A stretch of 64,000 bases of DNA from Streptomyces profundus (lineage in GTDB: Bacteria > Actinomycetota > Actinomycetes > Streptomycetales > Streptomycetaceae): contig NZ_CP082362.1 of the NCBI RefSeq assembly GCF_020740535.1, positions 1 through 64,000 on the forward strand. The letters run 5' to 3'. Made by a program: the position numbers and the translations under genes. The notes beneath the pieces were generated by a model. The model was not told the origin of the DNA and searched no databases. It saw only the letters and a list, made by a program, of their open reading frames with translations. Of this stretch, positions 24,918 to 34,024 are shown piece after piece; the stretch's first letter is position 1; each line of letters begins with the position of its first letter.

Positions 24918-25151
24918 GTGCTTCTCAGAACGCCGCTCGGCCGCTGGGGAGTGCTCATGGTCTTGTCCGTCTCGGGAGTCGTCCTGCTCGGTGTCGTGGT
25001 GGTCCTGTTCTTTCGCAAGGACGGGCTCAAACCGACGCACGCGCTGGTGTGCGGGTTGTTCGGTTTCTATCTGGCGGGCACGGCGATGGCGCCGAGCATC
25101 GAGGCGGGGGGCGCGAAGCTGGCCCATCTGCTCGGTGGCATCGCGCTGTAG
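24918..25151 (+). CDS. Small two-helix membrane protein, conserved partner of the FtsK-like gene
   Basis: A 77-residue protein with two hydrophobic helices (about 11-32 and 42-60) around a basic loop (FFRKDGLKPTHALVCGLFGFYL). It starts at GTG 24918 without a clear ribosome site, and an AT-rich stretch (CGATATTTAGC) lies about 25 bp upstream, so the transcript may be leaderless; ATG 24957 is an alternative start. It is followed 10 bp later by the FtsK-like gene, with which it probably forms an operon. I recognise the pairing style from plasmid-transfer-type modules but cannot name the family. Confidence 0.65.
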   Translation: MLLRTPLGRWGVLMVLSVSGVVLLGVVVVLFFRKDGLKPTHALVCGLFGFYLAGTAMAPSIEAGGAKLAHLLGGIAL

Positions 25152-25161
25152 TCGGTGCCAG

Positions 25162-26376
25162 GTGTGGACCTCGGGATCCTCGCGCGTCGCGGGCACCGCC
25201 GTAGTCCGGCCCGGCTGGCGGCGGTCGGTGGCCGTGCTGTGGTGGGGCCCCTGGGTGCTGTCGCGCGGGTTGACGCGGCTGGCGGCCACCGCGTGGTGGT
25301 GGGGGGCGCACGGCCGGCGACGGCTGCTGCTGTCCGGGCTGGCCGGGGCCCTGCTCCTGGTGGCGCTGTGGCTGCCGGCGGTGGGGGTCGCGCTGACCGT
25401 GGCGGTGCTGGCGGTGGCCGTGGCGCTGGGCTGGGCGCCCGGCCCCGTGGGGTGGCCGGCCCGGGGGCGGGACCGTCCCCCGGGGGAACGGCGGCCGGAA
25501 GCCGCGGGGGCGGGGCTGCCGACGGGGGTGGCCGCGCAGCGGTTTCCCGCCGGCCCTGGAGAGGTGGTGCTGGGGCTGACGGACGCGGCGGCGGCGGACC
25601 GGATGGTCCCGGCGCGCGACGGGTGCGGGCGGTGGGTGGAGGTCGCGCCGCTGGTGTGGCGCACCGGGCCGCGGGCGACCGCGCCGCATCTGCTGGCGGT
25701 GGGCACGCCGGGCGCCGGGGCGACCTCGTTGCTGCGTTGGCTGGCGCTCCAGGCGCTGGCGGGCGGCGAGGTGGTGCTGGTCGACGGCAGCGGGGTGGGT
25801 GAGTTCGCCTGCTTCGCCGGCCGCTCGGGGGTGTGGGGGGCGGAGACCACGCCCGAGGGCGCGGTGTCGGGGCTGTCCTGGGTGGCGCGGGAGACGGAGC
25901 GTCGGCTGCTGCTGCCCGGGGGCGAGCGCCGGGCTTCGCGCCCGCTGTGGGTGCTGGTGGACCGGCCGGCGCTGCTGGCGCATCTGGCGTGGGTCGCCGG
26001 CGCGGGGGACCCGTTGGGGCTGCTGGATGTGCCGCTGCGGTACGGGCGGGAGGCGGGGGTGACGGTGGTGGTGGCCGAGCAGGTGGGGGCGTGGGAGTCG
26101 TTGGCCGGCGCCCTGGTGGGGTGCACCAGGGCGCGGGTGGTGTTGGGGGCGGTGGCGGCGGAGGAGGCGTCCGCCGTGTTGGGCGGGGTGCCGCCGGGGG
26201 GCGTGGGGTCGGCGGCGGGGGACGGTTTCGCGCGGCTGGGCACGGGCGGGGTCTGCCGGCTGCGGGTGCCGGCGACCCCGGACCCGTGGGACGAGGCCGG
26301 CGACCGGGCGCTACGGCGCGCGGTGTGGGAGTTGCTGCCGGCGCCGGCGAGCCCGGAGGTGGCCGCCGGCGACTGA
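25162..26376 (+). CDS. FtsK/SpoIIIE-like membrane protein with degenerate Walker A
   Basis: A 404-residue protein. Residues 55-92 are hydrophobic (two membrane helices). A cytoplasmic ATPase-like domain follows, with GTPGAGATSLLRWLALQAL (181-199), a Walker A in which the usual Lys is Ala (GAGATS), a Walker B-like VVLVDGSG (204-211), and WVLVDRPALL further on. The order resembles FtsK/TraB-type translocases, but the missing Lys suggests weak or absent ATP hydrolysis. The start is GTG 25162. It is downstream of the small membrane protein gene. DNA pumping is doubtful; a structural or plasmid-derived role is possible. Confidence 0.65.
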   Translation: MWTSGSSRVAGTAVVRPGWRRSVAVLWWGPWVLSRGLTRLAATAWWWGAHGRRRLLLSGLAGALLLVALWLPAVGVALTVAVLAVAVALGWAPGPVGWPARGRDRPPGERRPEAAGAGLPTGVAAQRFPAGPGEVVLGLTDAAAADRMVPARDGCGRWVEVAPLVWRTGPRATAPHLLAVGTPGAGATSLLRWLALQALAGGEVVLVDGSGVGEFACFAGRSGVWGAETTPEGAVSGLSWVARETERRLLLPGGERRASRPLWVLVDRPALLAHLAWVAGAGDPLGLLDVPLRYGREAGVTVVVAEQVGAWESLAGALVGCTRARVVLGAVAAEEASAVLGGVPPGGVGSAAGDGFARLGTGGVCRLRVPATPDPWDEAGDRALRRAVWELLPAPASPEVAAGD

Positions 26377-26381
26377 GGGGA

Positions 26382-27590
26382 TCAGCCGGGGAGCGCGCTC
26401 AGCGGGTCGTCGAGCACGGGTTGCCAGGCGAGTTCGGCGGCGCCGACGAGGCTGTTGTAGTCGAGGGTGCAGGGCATGAGGGGCACCGTTCCGCTGCGGC
26501 CCCACAGGCTGCGTTCGCCCAGGGCGCCGCGCAGCCGCCCGGGGTCGGCGTCCAGCAGCCAGCGGTGCAGGCCGCCGAGGATGATCCGGTCGGGGTTGAG
26601 GATGTTGACGAGGCCGGCGAGGCCGAGGCCGAGGCGGTCGATGACGCCGTGGGTGGCGGCGCGGACGGCGGGGTCGGTGGCGTACTCGGTGCGCAGCAGG
26701 TCCCTGGCCTGGTCCAACAGGGAGCCCTCCGGGCCTGGTTGGCGGCCGGCGGCGTCGAGCAGGGCCAGCGGGTCGGTCTCCACGTCGAGGCAGCCTCGGC
26801 TGCCGCAGTGGCAGGGGCGGCCCGCGGGGTCGACGGTGAGGTGGCCGACTTCGAGGGCGAGTCCCGCGCTGCCGGAGTGCAGGCGGCCGTCGAGGACGAG
26901 GGCGCCGCCGACGCCTCGGTGTCCGGTGGCGACGCAGAGCAGTTGGGCGGCGCCCCGTCCCGCGCCGTGCCGGTGTTCGGCGAGCGCGGCGAGGTTGACG
27001 TCGTTGCCGCAGTAGCCGGGGGCGGCGATGCCGGCGTCGGCGAGGCAGTCGTTGAAGATGTCGCGGACGGGGGCGCCGGCGGGCCAGGCGAGGTGGAGCG
27101 GGTTGAGCGCGGTGCCCTCGGGTTCGGCGACGGCGGAGGGGACGGCGAGGCCGGCGCCGACGCAGTGGCGTCCGCTGGCGCGCAGCAGTTCGGCGCCCGC
27201 GGCGACGACCTGGCCCAGGATCTGGGCGGGGTCGGCGGCGACGGTGGTGCAGGCGGGGGTGGTGGCGTGCAGGCGCCCGCCGAGGCCGACCAGCGCGGCG
27301 CGGAAGCCGTCGGCGTGCACCTGGGCGGCGAGCGCGACGGGGCCGCCGGGGTCGATCGCCAGCCGGTGGGAGGGGCGTCCATGGCTGCCGGCGGGGGCGC
27401 CGGGGCGGGAGTCCACCGTGATCAGGCCCAGGGTCTGCAGTTCGCTGGCGACGGCGCCCGCGGTGGCGCGGGTCACGCCGAGCGCGGTGGTGAGGACGGC
27501 TCGGGTGGGGGCCCGGCCGGTGTGGACGAGTTCCAGCGCGGGGCCCAGCGCGTTCCGGCCACGTTCCAGTCTGGTACGGGTGTGGGTCAC
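26382..27590 (-). CDS. ROK family transcriptional regulator
   Basis: A 402-residue ROK repressor. The N-terminal winged helix is seen at about 15-65 (APTRAVLTTALGVTRATAGAVASELQTLGLI). The sugar-kinase-like fold includes CHCGSRGCLD, the ROK zinc signature, and a C-terminal ILNPDRIILGG. ROK regulators sense sugars and control transport genes. It is divergent from an MFS transporter gene with only 17 bp between the starts, so it probably represses that gene and itself. GTG 27590 was chosen; an ATG at 27617 would overlap the MFS start. Confidence 0.85.
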   Translation of the reverse strand: MTHTRTRLERGRNALGPALELVHTGRAPTRAVLTTALGVTRATAGAVASELQTLGLITVDSRPGAPAGSHGRPSHRLAIDPGGPVALAAQVHADGFRAALVGLGGRLHATTPACTTVAADPAQILGQVVAAGAELLRASGRHCVGAGLAVPSAVAEPEGTALNPLHLAWPAGAPVRDIFNDCLADAGIAAPGYCGNDVNLAALAEHRHGAGRGAAQLLCVATGHRGVGGALVLDGRLHSGSAGLALEVGHLTVDPAGRPCHCGSRGCLDVETDPLALLDAAGRQPGPEGSLLDQARDLLRTEYATDPAVRAATHGVIDRLGLGLAGLVNILNPDRIILGGLHRWLLDADPGRLRGALGERSLWGRSGTVPLMPCTLDYNSLVGAAELAWQPVLDDPLSALPG

Positions 27591-27607
27591 GCTCCTATTC
27601 TGGCTTT

Positions 27608-28843
27608 GTGTCTTCAATAAACAAATTTCGGGCGATCCTGTCTCCCCGCGCGCCGGTGGGCGACGACCCTTCGGCGGCCCGGGCGTTGGCCGGGGCCCGG
27701 GTGGCGCTGACGGCGTTCTTCGCGGTGGACGGCTTCGTCTTCGCCGGCTGGGTGGTGCGCATCCCGGCGGTGAAGGAGCAGACGGGCGCCTCCCCGTCCG
27801 CGCTGGGTCTCGCGCTGCTGGGCGTCTCGATCGGCGCCGTGGTGACGATGACGTTGACCGGGCGGCTCTGTCAACGGTTCGGCAACAACCGGGTGACGGT
27901 GTTCGCCGGCGCGCTGCTGGTGCTGAGCGTGGCGCTGCCGCCGCACACCCACTCGGCGACGACGCTGGGGGCGGTGCTGCTGCTGTTCGGCGCGGGGTTC
28001 GGCGCGGTGAACGTGGCGGCCAACAGCGCGGCCGTCGATCTGGTGGCGGCGCTGCGGCGCCCCGTGATGCCGGGTTTCCACGCGGCGTTCAGCCTGGGCG
28101 GCATGGTGGGTGCAGGTCTTGGCGGGCTGGTCGCCGACCGGTTGAGCGCGGCGCGCCATCTGGGGTTGCTGACGGCCGCCGGCCTGCTGGTGGTGGTGTG
28201 GGCGGGGCGGACGCTGTGGCGGGAGCCGGTGCGCCCGGCGCCGCTGGCCGGGGGCGACGACGGCGGGGCGAAGGGCGCCGCGGCGGCGGGTTCGGTGGGC
28301 TGGCTGGTGGGGGTGTTGGGGTTGATAGCGCTGTGCACCACCTATGGCGAGGGGGCGATGGCGGACTGGAGCGCCCTGCATCTGCGGGAGACGCTGGAGG
28401 CGAGCGCCGGGGTCGCGGCGGCGGGGTATTCGGTGTTCGCGCTGGCGATGACGGTGGGCCGGTTGACGGGGTCGGCGGTGCTGGCGCGGATCGGCCCGGA
28501 CCGGGCGTTGGTCGCCGGTGGCGCGTTGGGGGCGGGCGGGATGCTGCTGGGGGCGCTGGCGCCCACGCTGTGGCTGGCGCTGGTGGGGTTCGCGCTGACC
28601 GGTCTCGGGTTGGCCAACGCGTTCCCCATCACCATCGGCACGGCCGGGCACCTGGCCGGCCCCCGGGGCGTGGCCCTGGCCTCGACGGTGGGGTACGGGG
28701 GGATGTTGGCGGGGCCGGTCGCGATCGGTTTCCTGGCGGACTGGTTCAGCCTGGCGACGGCGTTGGTGACGGTGGCGGTGCTGTCGGGGGTGGCGGCCGT
28801 GACGGCCTACGGCACGCGGGACGCGCTGCGTCGGGCGGGGTGA
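27608..28843 (+). CDS. MFS transporter (YbjJ-like) under a ROK regulator
   Basis: A 411-residue major facilitator with about 12 helices. The first loop contains GRLCQRFGNNRVTVFAG (MFS motif A position), and other conserved parts are GFHAAFSLGGMVGAGLGGL and TTYGEGAMADWSALHLR. This resembles the YbjJ-type family, often linked to ROK repressors. The substrate is probably a sugar or sugar-like compound, judged from the adjacent ROK gene only. It starts at GTG 27608. Confidence 0.8.
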   Translation: MSSINKFRAILSPRAPVGDDPSAARALAGARVALTAFFAVDGFVFAGWVVRIPAVKEQTGASPSALGLALLGVSIGAVVTMTLTGRLCQRFGNNRVTVFAGALLVLSVALPPHTHSATTLGAVLLLFGAGFGAVNVAANSAAVDLVAALRRPVMPGFHAAFSLGGMVGAGLGGLVADRLSAARHLGLLTAAGLLVVVWAGRTLWREPVRPAPLAGGDDGGAKGAAAAGSVGWLVGVLGLIALCTTYGEGAMADWSALHLRETLEASAGVAAAGYSVFALAMTVGRLTGSAVLARIGPDRALVAGGALGAGGMLLGALAPTLWLALVGFALTGLGLANAFPITIGTAGHLAGPRGVALASTVGYGGMLAGPVAIGFLADWFSLATALVTVAVLSGVAAVTAYGTRDALRRAG

Positions 28844-28915
28844 GGCGGGCCCGGCCGTGCCGGCCGTGCCGGCCGGAATTACCGGCAGGTAACTTCCCGT
28901 GGTAGCTTACGGATT

Positions 28916-29392
28916 ATGCCGGTACGTAGCGTCAGCCCCCGCACCCTGCGACGCGTCATGCGCTGGTGGCCGCCGTTTCGTGCGGCCGGCATCCGGGTGG
29001 AGCGCATCGCGGACGACTGGAGCGTGGCCCGGGTGCGGATGCGCCTCGGGCGGCTGAACCGCAACTACTTCGGCACCCAGTTCGGCGGTTCGCTGTACTC
29101 GATGTGCGACCCGTTCTGGGCGCTGTTGGTGCTGCATCGGCTGGGCCCCGGCTATGTGGTGTGGGACCAGGCGGCCGAGATCGAGTATGTCTCCCCCGGG
29201 CGCGGGGACGTGTTCGTCGAGTTCGCGCTGTCCGAGGAGCGGGTCGCCGAGATCCGCGAGGCCACCGTCGACGGCGCGAAGGCGCTGCCCTGGTTCGACT
29301 GCGAGGTGCGGGCCGCCGACGGCACGGTGGTGGCGCTGGTGCGCAAGCAGCTGTACGTCCGCCGCAAGCGGGACGCCGCCGCGCCGGCCTGA
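28916..29392 (+). CDS. DUF4442 hotdog-fold protein, possible acyl-CoA thioesterase
   Basis: A 158-residue protein of the DUF4442 hotdog class: GRLNRNYFGTQFGGSLYSMCDPFWAL is the signature helix region, and EIEYVSPGRGDVFVEF the following strand. Relatives are thought to cleave acyl-CoA or bind acyl groups. The ATG at 28916 lies behind a short AT-rich promoter-like stretch (GTAGCTTACGGATT). It is alone between the MFS gene and a convergent MMPL gene. Confidence 0.8.
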   Translation: MPVRSVSPRTLRRVMRWWPPFRAAGIRVERIADDWSVARVRMRLGRLNRNYFGTQFGGSLYSMCDPFWALLVLHRLGPGYVVWDQAAEIEYVSPGRGDVFVEFALSEERVAEIREATVDGAKALPWFDCEVRAADGTVVALVRKQLYVRRKRDAAAPA

Positions 29393-29421
29393 TCCTCGGC
29401 CGGCGGGCGTCGTCCCCCGGG

Positions 29422-31662
29422 TCAGGCGACGGGGGCGGGCTCCCGCTTCGCGGGCGGTGGCTGGGCCGCCGGCAGGGCCTCGCTCAGGCCGAAGCGGTCG
29501 TGGAAGCGGCGGAGGGGACCCGGCGCCCACCAGTTGGCGCGGCCGGCGAGCCGCATGGAGGCGGGGAGCAGCACCATCCGGATGAGGGTGGCGTCGGCCA
29601 GGATGACGAGGGCGGTGCCGATGCCCAGCTCCTTGAGGAAGACCACGCCGCTGGTCGCGTAGGTGGCGAAGGTGACGACCAGGATGCCGGCGGCTGCGGT
29701 GATCAGCGGGGCCGTGGTGCGGATGCCGGCGACGACGGACGCGTGGGTGTCGCCGGTGCGGTCGTGTTCCTCCTTGATGCGGGAGAGCAGGAACACCTCG
29801 TAGTCCATGGACAGGCCGTAGGTGACGCAGAACATCAGCATCGGGATGCTGGGCTCGATGGAGCCGGTCGGGGTGAAGCCCAACACGCCGGAGAACCGGC
29901 CGTCCTGGAAGATCCACACCAGGGCGCCGAACATCACGCCGAGGCTCAGCAGGTTGAGGACGGTGGCCTTGAGCGGCAGCAGCACGCTGCCGGTGAGCAG
30001 GAACAGCACCACGCAGGTGGCGATGAGGATCAGGGCGGCCATCAGCGGCACCCGGGAGAGCAGGACGGAGCGGAAGTCGCTGGTCTCGGCGGGGTAGCCG
30101 CCGAACTCGAAGAGGGCGGGCGCCGGGGTGTCCCGCAGGTCGGCGACGAGGCCCGGGACGTCGCCGGCCATCGCGTCCTGGGTGGGCACCACCGACAGCA
30201 GGGTGCCGCCGTCGGGGCCGGTCATGGCCGCCGCGTCCGTGCCCGGCGGCTCGGCCAACTCGCCCTGGCGGTGGGTGCCGGCGGCGGACACCACCTGGAA
30301 CACGCCGGGGTGGCGGGAGAGTTCGGCGGCGTACTCCGCCGTCCGGCCCGCGTCGAGCCCGTCATCGGGCGCGGTGACGGCGAACAGGATGTCCGTCGGC
30401 TCGGCGACGAAGTGCCGTTGGGTCTCCTCGGCGACGACCCGGCTGGAGGTGCCGGCGGGCAGGGTGCGCTGGTCGGGCAGGCCGAACCGCAGGCCGAGCA
30501 CCGGGGAGGCGGCGAGCAGCAGCACCCCGAGGGCGGCCAGCCCGGTGACCAGGGGGCGGCGCAGCACCAGCCGGGCGGTGCGCTCCCAGAAGGCGCCGGT
30601 GCGGGCGGGGGGCAGGGGGCGTTCGAAGCGGTGGCCCCAACGGGCCAGCGCGGCCGGCAGGATGACGGTGGCGCCCACCACGGCGGCCAGGACCACCAGG
30701 ACGCCGGCGTAGGCGAAGGAGCTGAGGAAGAAGAAGGGGAACACGAGGAGGGTGGCCAGCGAGATGGCGACGGTCAGCCCGCTGAAGATGACGGTGCGGC
30801 CCGCGACGGCGACGGCGGCGACCGCGGCGTCCTGCTGGGGCAGTCCGGCGGCCCGCTCCTCGCGGTAGCGGTTGATCACGAAGAGGCAGTAGTCGATGCC
30901 CAGGCCGAGCCCGAGGACGAGGGCGAGGTTGGCGGCGAACGTGGAGACGGGCGTGATCTCGTTGATCAGCCGCAGCCCCGCGAGGGTCGCCAGCACGCTG
31001 AACAGGCCGACGCCCACCGTGAGGAGCGCCGCGACGGCTCGCCGGTAGACGAGGATCAGCAGCAGGGTGACGGCGGGGAGCACGATCAGCTCGGCGGTCA
31101 GGAAGTCGCTGGCGGCCTGCTCGCCGACCTGCCGCGACACCTCTTCCTGGCCGCCGACCGCGACGTCGACAAAGGCGTTGCTCTGCGTCAACTCGGGTGA
31201 GAGGTCGGCCAGTTCGGCGCGGGTCTCGGTGGCGTCGCCCTCCAGCCTGGCCAGTACGAGGGCGCGGCTGCCGTCGGTGGCGCGCAGCGCGGCGTCCCGG
31301 TCGGTCCAGTAGGCGGTGACGTCGGTGACCATCGGGTGCTCGGCGAGTTCGGCGGCGACCCGTTGTCCCTCCGCGACGACCTCGGGGCTGTCCACATCGC
31401 CGGTCCTGGCGGTCACCAGCAGGGCGAGGTTGGGGTTGCCGGTGCCGTAGGTCTCGCGCAGCACGTCCTGGACGCGGACCGATTCGGTGCCTGGGGCGTC
31501 CCAGCGTGCCAGTTGCAGGGCGCCTGGAGCGCCGGCGCCCAGCAGCCCGAGGAGCGGGAGAAGCGCGGCGGCGACCAGCAGGATCGCGCCCGCGCGCCGT
31601 ACGGCGACTCGGCCGAGCCGGGTCAACGGGCCGGGCCCTGCCGGGCGGTTTGGCTGTGCCAT
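29422..31662 (-). CDS. MMPL-family RND transporter
   Basis: A 746-residue membrane protein with 11-12 helices in the RND layout: one helix, a large external domain, five helices including GLGLGIDYCLFVINRYREE, a second external domain, and a second bundle with YGLSMDYEVFLLSRIKEE. These Gly-Asp-Tyr segments carry the proton-relay Asp pair. The family exports lipids or lipid-like compounds. It is divergent from a SARP gene across 114 bp that hold CGCTG-type repeats, so the SARP may control it. The ATG at 31662 has only AAGG upstream. Confidence 0.88.
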   Translation of the reverse strand: MAQPNRPAGPGPLTRLGRVAVRRAGAILLVAAALLPLLGLLGAGAPGALQLARWDAPGTESVRVQDVLRETYGTGNPNLALLVTARTGDVDSPEVVAEGQRVAAELAEHPMVTDVTAYWTDRDAALRATDGSRALVLARLEGDATETRAELADLSPELTQSNAFVDVAVGGQEEVSRQVGEQAASDFLTAELIVLPAVTLLLILVYRRAVAALLTVGVGLFSVLATLAGLRLINEITPVSTFAANLALVLGLGLGIDYCLFVINRYREERAAGLPQQDAAVAAVAVAGRTVIFSGLTVAISLATLLVFPFFFLSSFAYAGVLVVLAAVVGATVILPAALARWGHRFERPLPPARTGAFWERTARLVLRRPLVTGLAALGVLLLAASPVLGLRFGLPDQRTLPAGTSSRVVAEETQRHFVAEPTDILFAVTAPDDGLDAGRTAEYAAELSRHPGVFQVVSAAGTHRQGELAEPPGTDAAAMTGPDGGTLLSVVPTQDAMAGDVPGLVADLRDTPAPALFEFGGYPAETSDFRSVLLSRVPLMAALILIATCVVLFLLTGSVLLPLKATVLNLLSLGVMFGALVWIFQDGRFSGVLGFTPTGSIEPSIPMLMFCVTYGLSMDYEVFLLSRIKEEHDRTGDTHASVVAGIRTTAPLITAAAGILVVTFATYATSGVVFLKELGIGTALVILADATLIRMVLLPASMRLAGRANWWAPGPLRRFHDRFGLSEALPAAQPPPAKREPAPVA

Positions 31663-31710
31663 GGAGGGGAGAACCTTTCGCGAGCGAGGAGTGTTCACCG
31701 TGGCAAGGGC

Positions 31711-31753
31711 CGCTGACCGTCCGCTGGAACGCCCGCTGGAAGATGCGCTGGAA
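31711..31753 (+). promoter_or_regulatory. SARP-type direct repeats in the divergent MMPL/SARP promoter
   Basis: Four copies of CGCTG (first CGCTGACC, then CGCTGGAA three times) start at 31711, 31722, 31734 and 31746, so spacing is 11, 12 and 12 bp. Direct repeats on one helix face, about one turn apart, are the known binding layout for SARP regulators. A -10-like TAGGCT lies at 31764-31769, 10 bp after the last copy and 7 bp before the SARP ATG. Confidence 0.6.
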
Positions 31754-31776
31754 CGCGGCGCGTTAGGCTCGTTCGT

Positions 31777-32547
31777 ATGGCGGAGGGTGTGCGTTTCGAA
31801 CTGCTCGGTCCGATTCGGGTGTCGCGTGGCGGCGTCGAGCTGGCGTCGGGGCCGCCCCGGCAACGGGCGGTGTTGGCCGTGCTGTTGCTCCAGGAGGGGC
31901 GCCCGATGACGTTCGAGGCGCTGGTGGACGCGGTGTGGGGGGAGCGTCCGCCGGGGCAGGTGCGCAATCTGGTGCAGAAGTACGTGTCCGGCATCCGGCG
32001 CGCGTTGGCGCCCGGCCCGGTGCCCCGGTGGACGGGCAGTGGCTATCTGCTGGCGGAGGCCCGTATCGACGATCTCGCGGAGCGGCGGGAGCTGTTGGCG
32101 CACGCGATGGCGGCCAGGGACGCGGGGCGGTTGGCGGAGGCCGGCGCGTGGGCGGAGCGGGCCGAGTCGATGTGGCGCGGGGAGTTCGCCGAGGGGCTGA
32201 CCGGCCCCTATCTGGCCGCCGAGCGGCGGCGTTGGGCGGAGAAGCGGCTGCTGGTGCTGGAGGCGCGTCTTGAGGGCACGCTGGAGCGCGGCCGGTACCA
32301 CGAGTGCGTGCACGAGCTGATGCGGCAGGTCGCCGCGCACCCGCTGCGGGAACGGCTGGTGTGGCTGTTGATGTTGGCGCTCTACCGCAGTGGGCGCTCA
32401 GCCGACGCGCTGCTGACCTTCGAGGAGACCAGGGCCCGCGTCGGGCGGGAGCTGGGTTCGGACCCGGGCCCCGAACTGCGCGCGCTGCACCAGCGCATCC
32501 TGCGTCAGGATCCGGCGCTCTCCCCCGACCCGGCGCTGGCGTCCTGA
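31777..32547 (+). CDS. SARP-family transcriptional activator (AfsR/BTAD type)
   Basis: A 256-residue SARP. The N terminus is an OmpR-type winged helix (FELLGPIRVSRGGVELASG ... VQKYVSGIRRAL), and the rest is a bacterial transcriptional activation domain with helical repeats (ERRRWAEKRLLVLEARL, HPLRERLVWLLMLALYRSGR, ALLTFEETRARVGRELGSDPGPELRALHQRIL, each seen in part). Its usual size is 250-280 residues, so it is complete. SARPs activate secondary-metabolite genes, but none is near. The transcript may be leaderless. Its 3' end overlaps the convergent reductase gene by 43 bp. Confidence 0.88.
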   Translation: MAEGVRFELLGPIRVSRGGVELASGPPRQRAVLAVLLLQEGRPMTFEALVDAVWGERPPGQVRNLVQKYVSGIRRALAPGPVPRWTGSGYLLAEARIDDLAERRELLAHAMAARDAGRLAEAGAWAERAESMWRGEFAEGLTGPYLAAERRRWAEKRLLVLEARLEGTLERGRYHECVHELMRQVAAHPLRERLVWLLMLALYRSGRSADALLTFEETRARVGRELGSDPGPELRALHQRILRQDPALSPDPALAS

Positions 32548-33809
32548 CCGCCGGGGCCGTCCGGCCCCCGCCGGCCGTCCGCGCTGTCGGGAGCGTCGGG
32601 GCCGTCGCCGCGCCGATCCAGCGCGGACAGCGCCTTGCGGGCCAGCGGGTGGGTCCTGACGATGCCGGCGAGGGTGGTGGAACCCCTGGTGATCTGGGCG
32701 AACGCGCCCCAGGCGGGGCGGAACCCGACGAGGGCGGTGTGCACCAGCCGGGGCCGCTGCGCGAAGGTGGCGAGCATCCGGCGTCCGACGCCCATCTCCA
32801 CGCCGAGCCCCGACTTGATGGCGAAGGTGTAGTTGAGGGCCTGCCGGCGGGCGTCCACCGCGTCGCCGGCCTCGGCGATGCGCACCGCCCACTGGCCGGC
32901 GAGGCGTCCTGAGCGCAGCGCGAAGGAGATGCCCTCGCGCGTCCACGGCTCCAGCAGCCCGGCCGCGTCCCCGCAGACCAGCACCCGGCCCCGGGAGAGC
33001 GGGGAGTCGTCGGTGCGGCAGCGGGTGAGGTGGCCCGAGGAGATGCTGGGCTCGAACCCCGACAGGCCCAACCGGCCGACGAAGTCCTCCAGATAGCGCT
33101 TGGTCGCGGCGCCGTCGCCTCGGGCGGCGATGACGCCGACGGTGAGGGAGTCGCCCTTGGGGAAGACCCAGCCGTAGGAGCCCGGCAGCGGCCCCCAGTC
33201 GATCAGGGCGCGACCGCGCCAGTCCCCCGCCACCTCGGGCGGCACGGGGATCTCCGACTCAAGGCCCAGGTCGACGTGGTCGACGCGGACCCCGACATGG
33301 GCCCCTATCCGGCTGGCGCTGCCGTCGGCGCCGACGACCGCGCGGGCCAGGACGGTCTCGCCGCCGGCGAGGACCACGGCGACGGTGCGCCGGTCCGGCA
33401 CGGCCGGGCCGTGCTGCTCGACGCGGGAGACGGCGGCACCCGTGCGCAGCCGCGCGCCGGCCTTGACGGCGGCCTCGACGAGGCGTTCGTCGAACTCCGG
33501 GCGGTTGACCAGGCCGAACAGCATCCGCTTGGAACGCCGGGTGCGGTTGAGCCGCCCGTTGAGCGAGAAGGTGACGGCGTGCACCCGGTCGCGCAGCGGC
33601 AGTTCGAAGCCGGGGGGCAGGGCGTCCCTGGTGGGGCCGATGATGCCGCCCCCGCACGTCTTGTAGCGGGGCAGTTCGGCCTTCTCCAGCAGCAGGACGC
33701 GGCGGCCGGCCTCGGCCGCGGCTCGGGCGGCTGAGGCCCCGCCGGGCCCGGCTCCCACCACGACGACATCCCAGACAGTGCGGTCCTCGGCTTCGTTCTC
33801 GCTGCTCAC
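32505..33809 (-). CDS. Geranylgeranyl reductase family flavoprotein
   Basis: A 434-residue FAD enzyme. The N-terminal dinucleotide motif is VVVVGAGPGGASAARAAAE, followed by LPRYKTCGGGI, the signature of this family, and a second FAD motif VLVCGDAAGLLEPWTREGISFALRSG (split here). Family members reduce isoprenoid chains, for example menaquinone tails or archaeal-type lipids. In Streptomyces a homologue is usually present near respiratory genes, but here it is next to a SARP gene. The last 35 residues are Gly/Asp-rich. It is cytoplasmic or membrane-associated. Confidence 0.87.
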   Translation of the reverse strand: MSSENEAEDRTVWDVVVVGAGPGGASAARAAAEAGRRVLLLEKAELPRYKTCGGGIIGPTRDALPPGFELPLRDRVHAVTFSLNGRLNRTRRSKRMLFGLVNRPEFDERLVEAAVKAGARLRTGAAVSRVEQHGPAVPDRRTVAVVLAGGETVLARAVVGADGSASRIGAHVGVRVDHVDLGLESEIPVPPEVAGDWRGRALIDWGPLPGSYGWVFPKGDSLTVGVIAARGDGAATKRYLEDFVGRLGLSGFEPSISSGHLTRCRTDDSPLSRGRVLVCGDAAGLLEPWTREGISFALRSGRLAGQWAVRIAEAGDAVDARRQALNYTFAIKSGLGVEMGVGRRMLATFAQRPRLVHTALVGFRPAWGAFAQITRGSTTLAGIVRTHPLARKALSALDRRGDGPDAPDSADGRRGPDGPGGQDASAGSGESAGS

Positions 33810-34024
33810 GACGTGCTCGTGCTCCCCGATGCGTTCTTGTTCCCTCGCCGCTCTGCATCCTAATGCGGCGTCACGGGCGGAGCCCGGTCGGTTTGCCGGG
33901 GCGGCCGGGCCGGGCCGGGGGGCGGCCGTTCACGCTGTGACATCATCGACCGCACCGTCGTTCGTATGTATGCGTGAGGGGGCCGTTCGGACCGCCGGAC
34001 CCGGCCCGCTCAAGGAGGGTCCTC

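Noticed and set aside
28966..31200. 744-residue plus-strand frame opposite the MMPL gene
   Set aside because: Gly/Glu/Gln-rich run with no domain; the minus strand has a full RND transporter.
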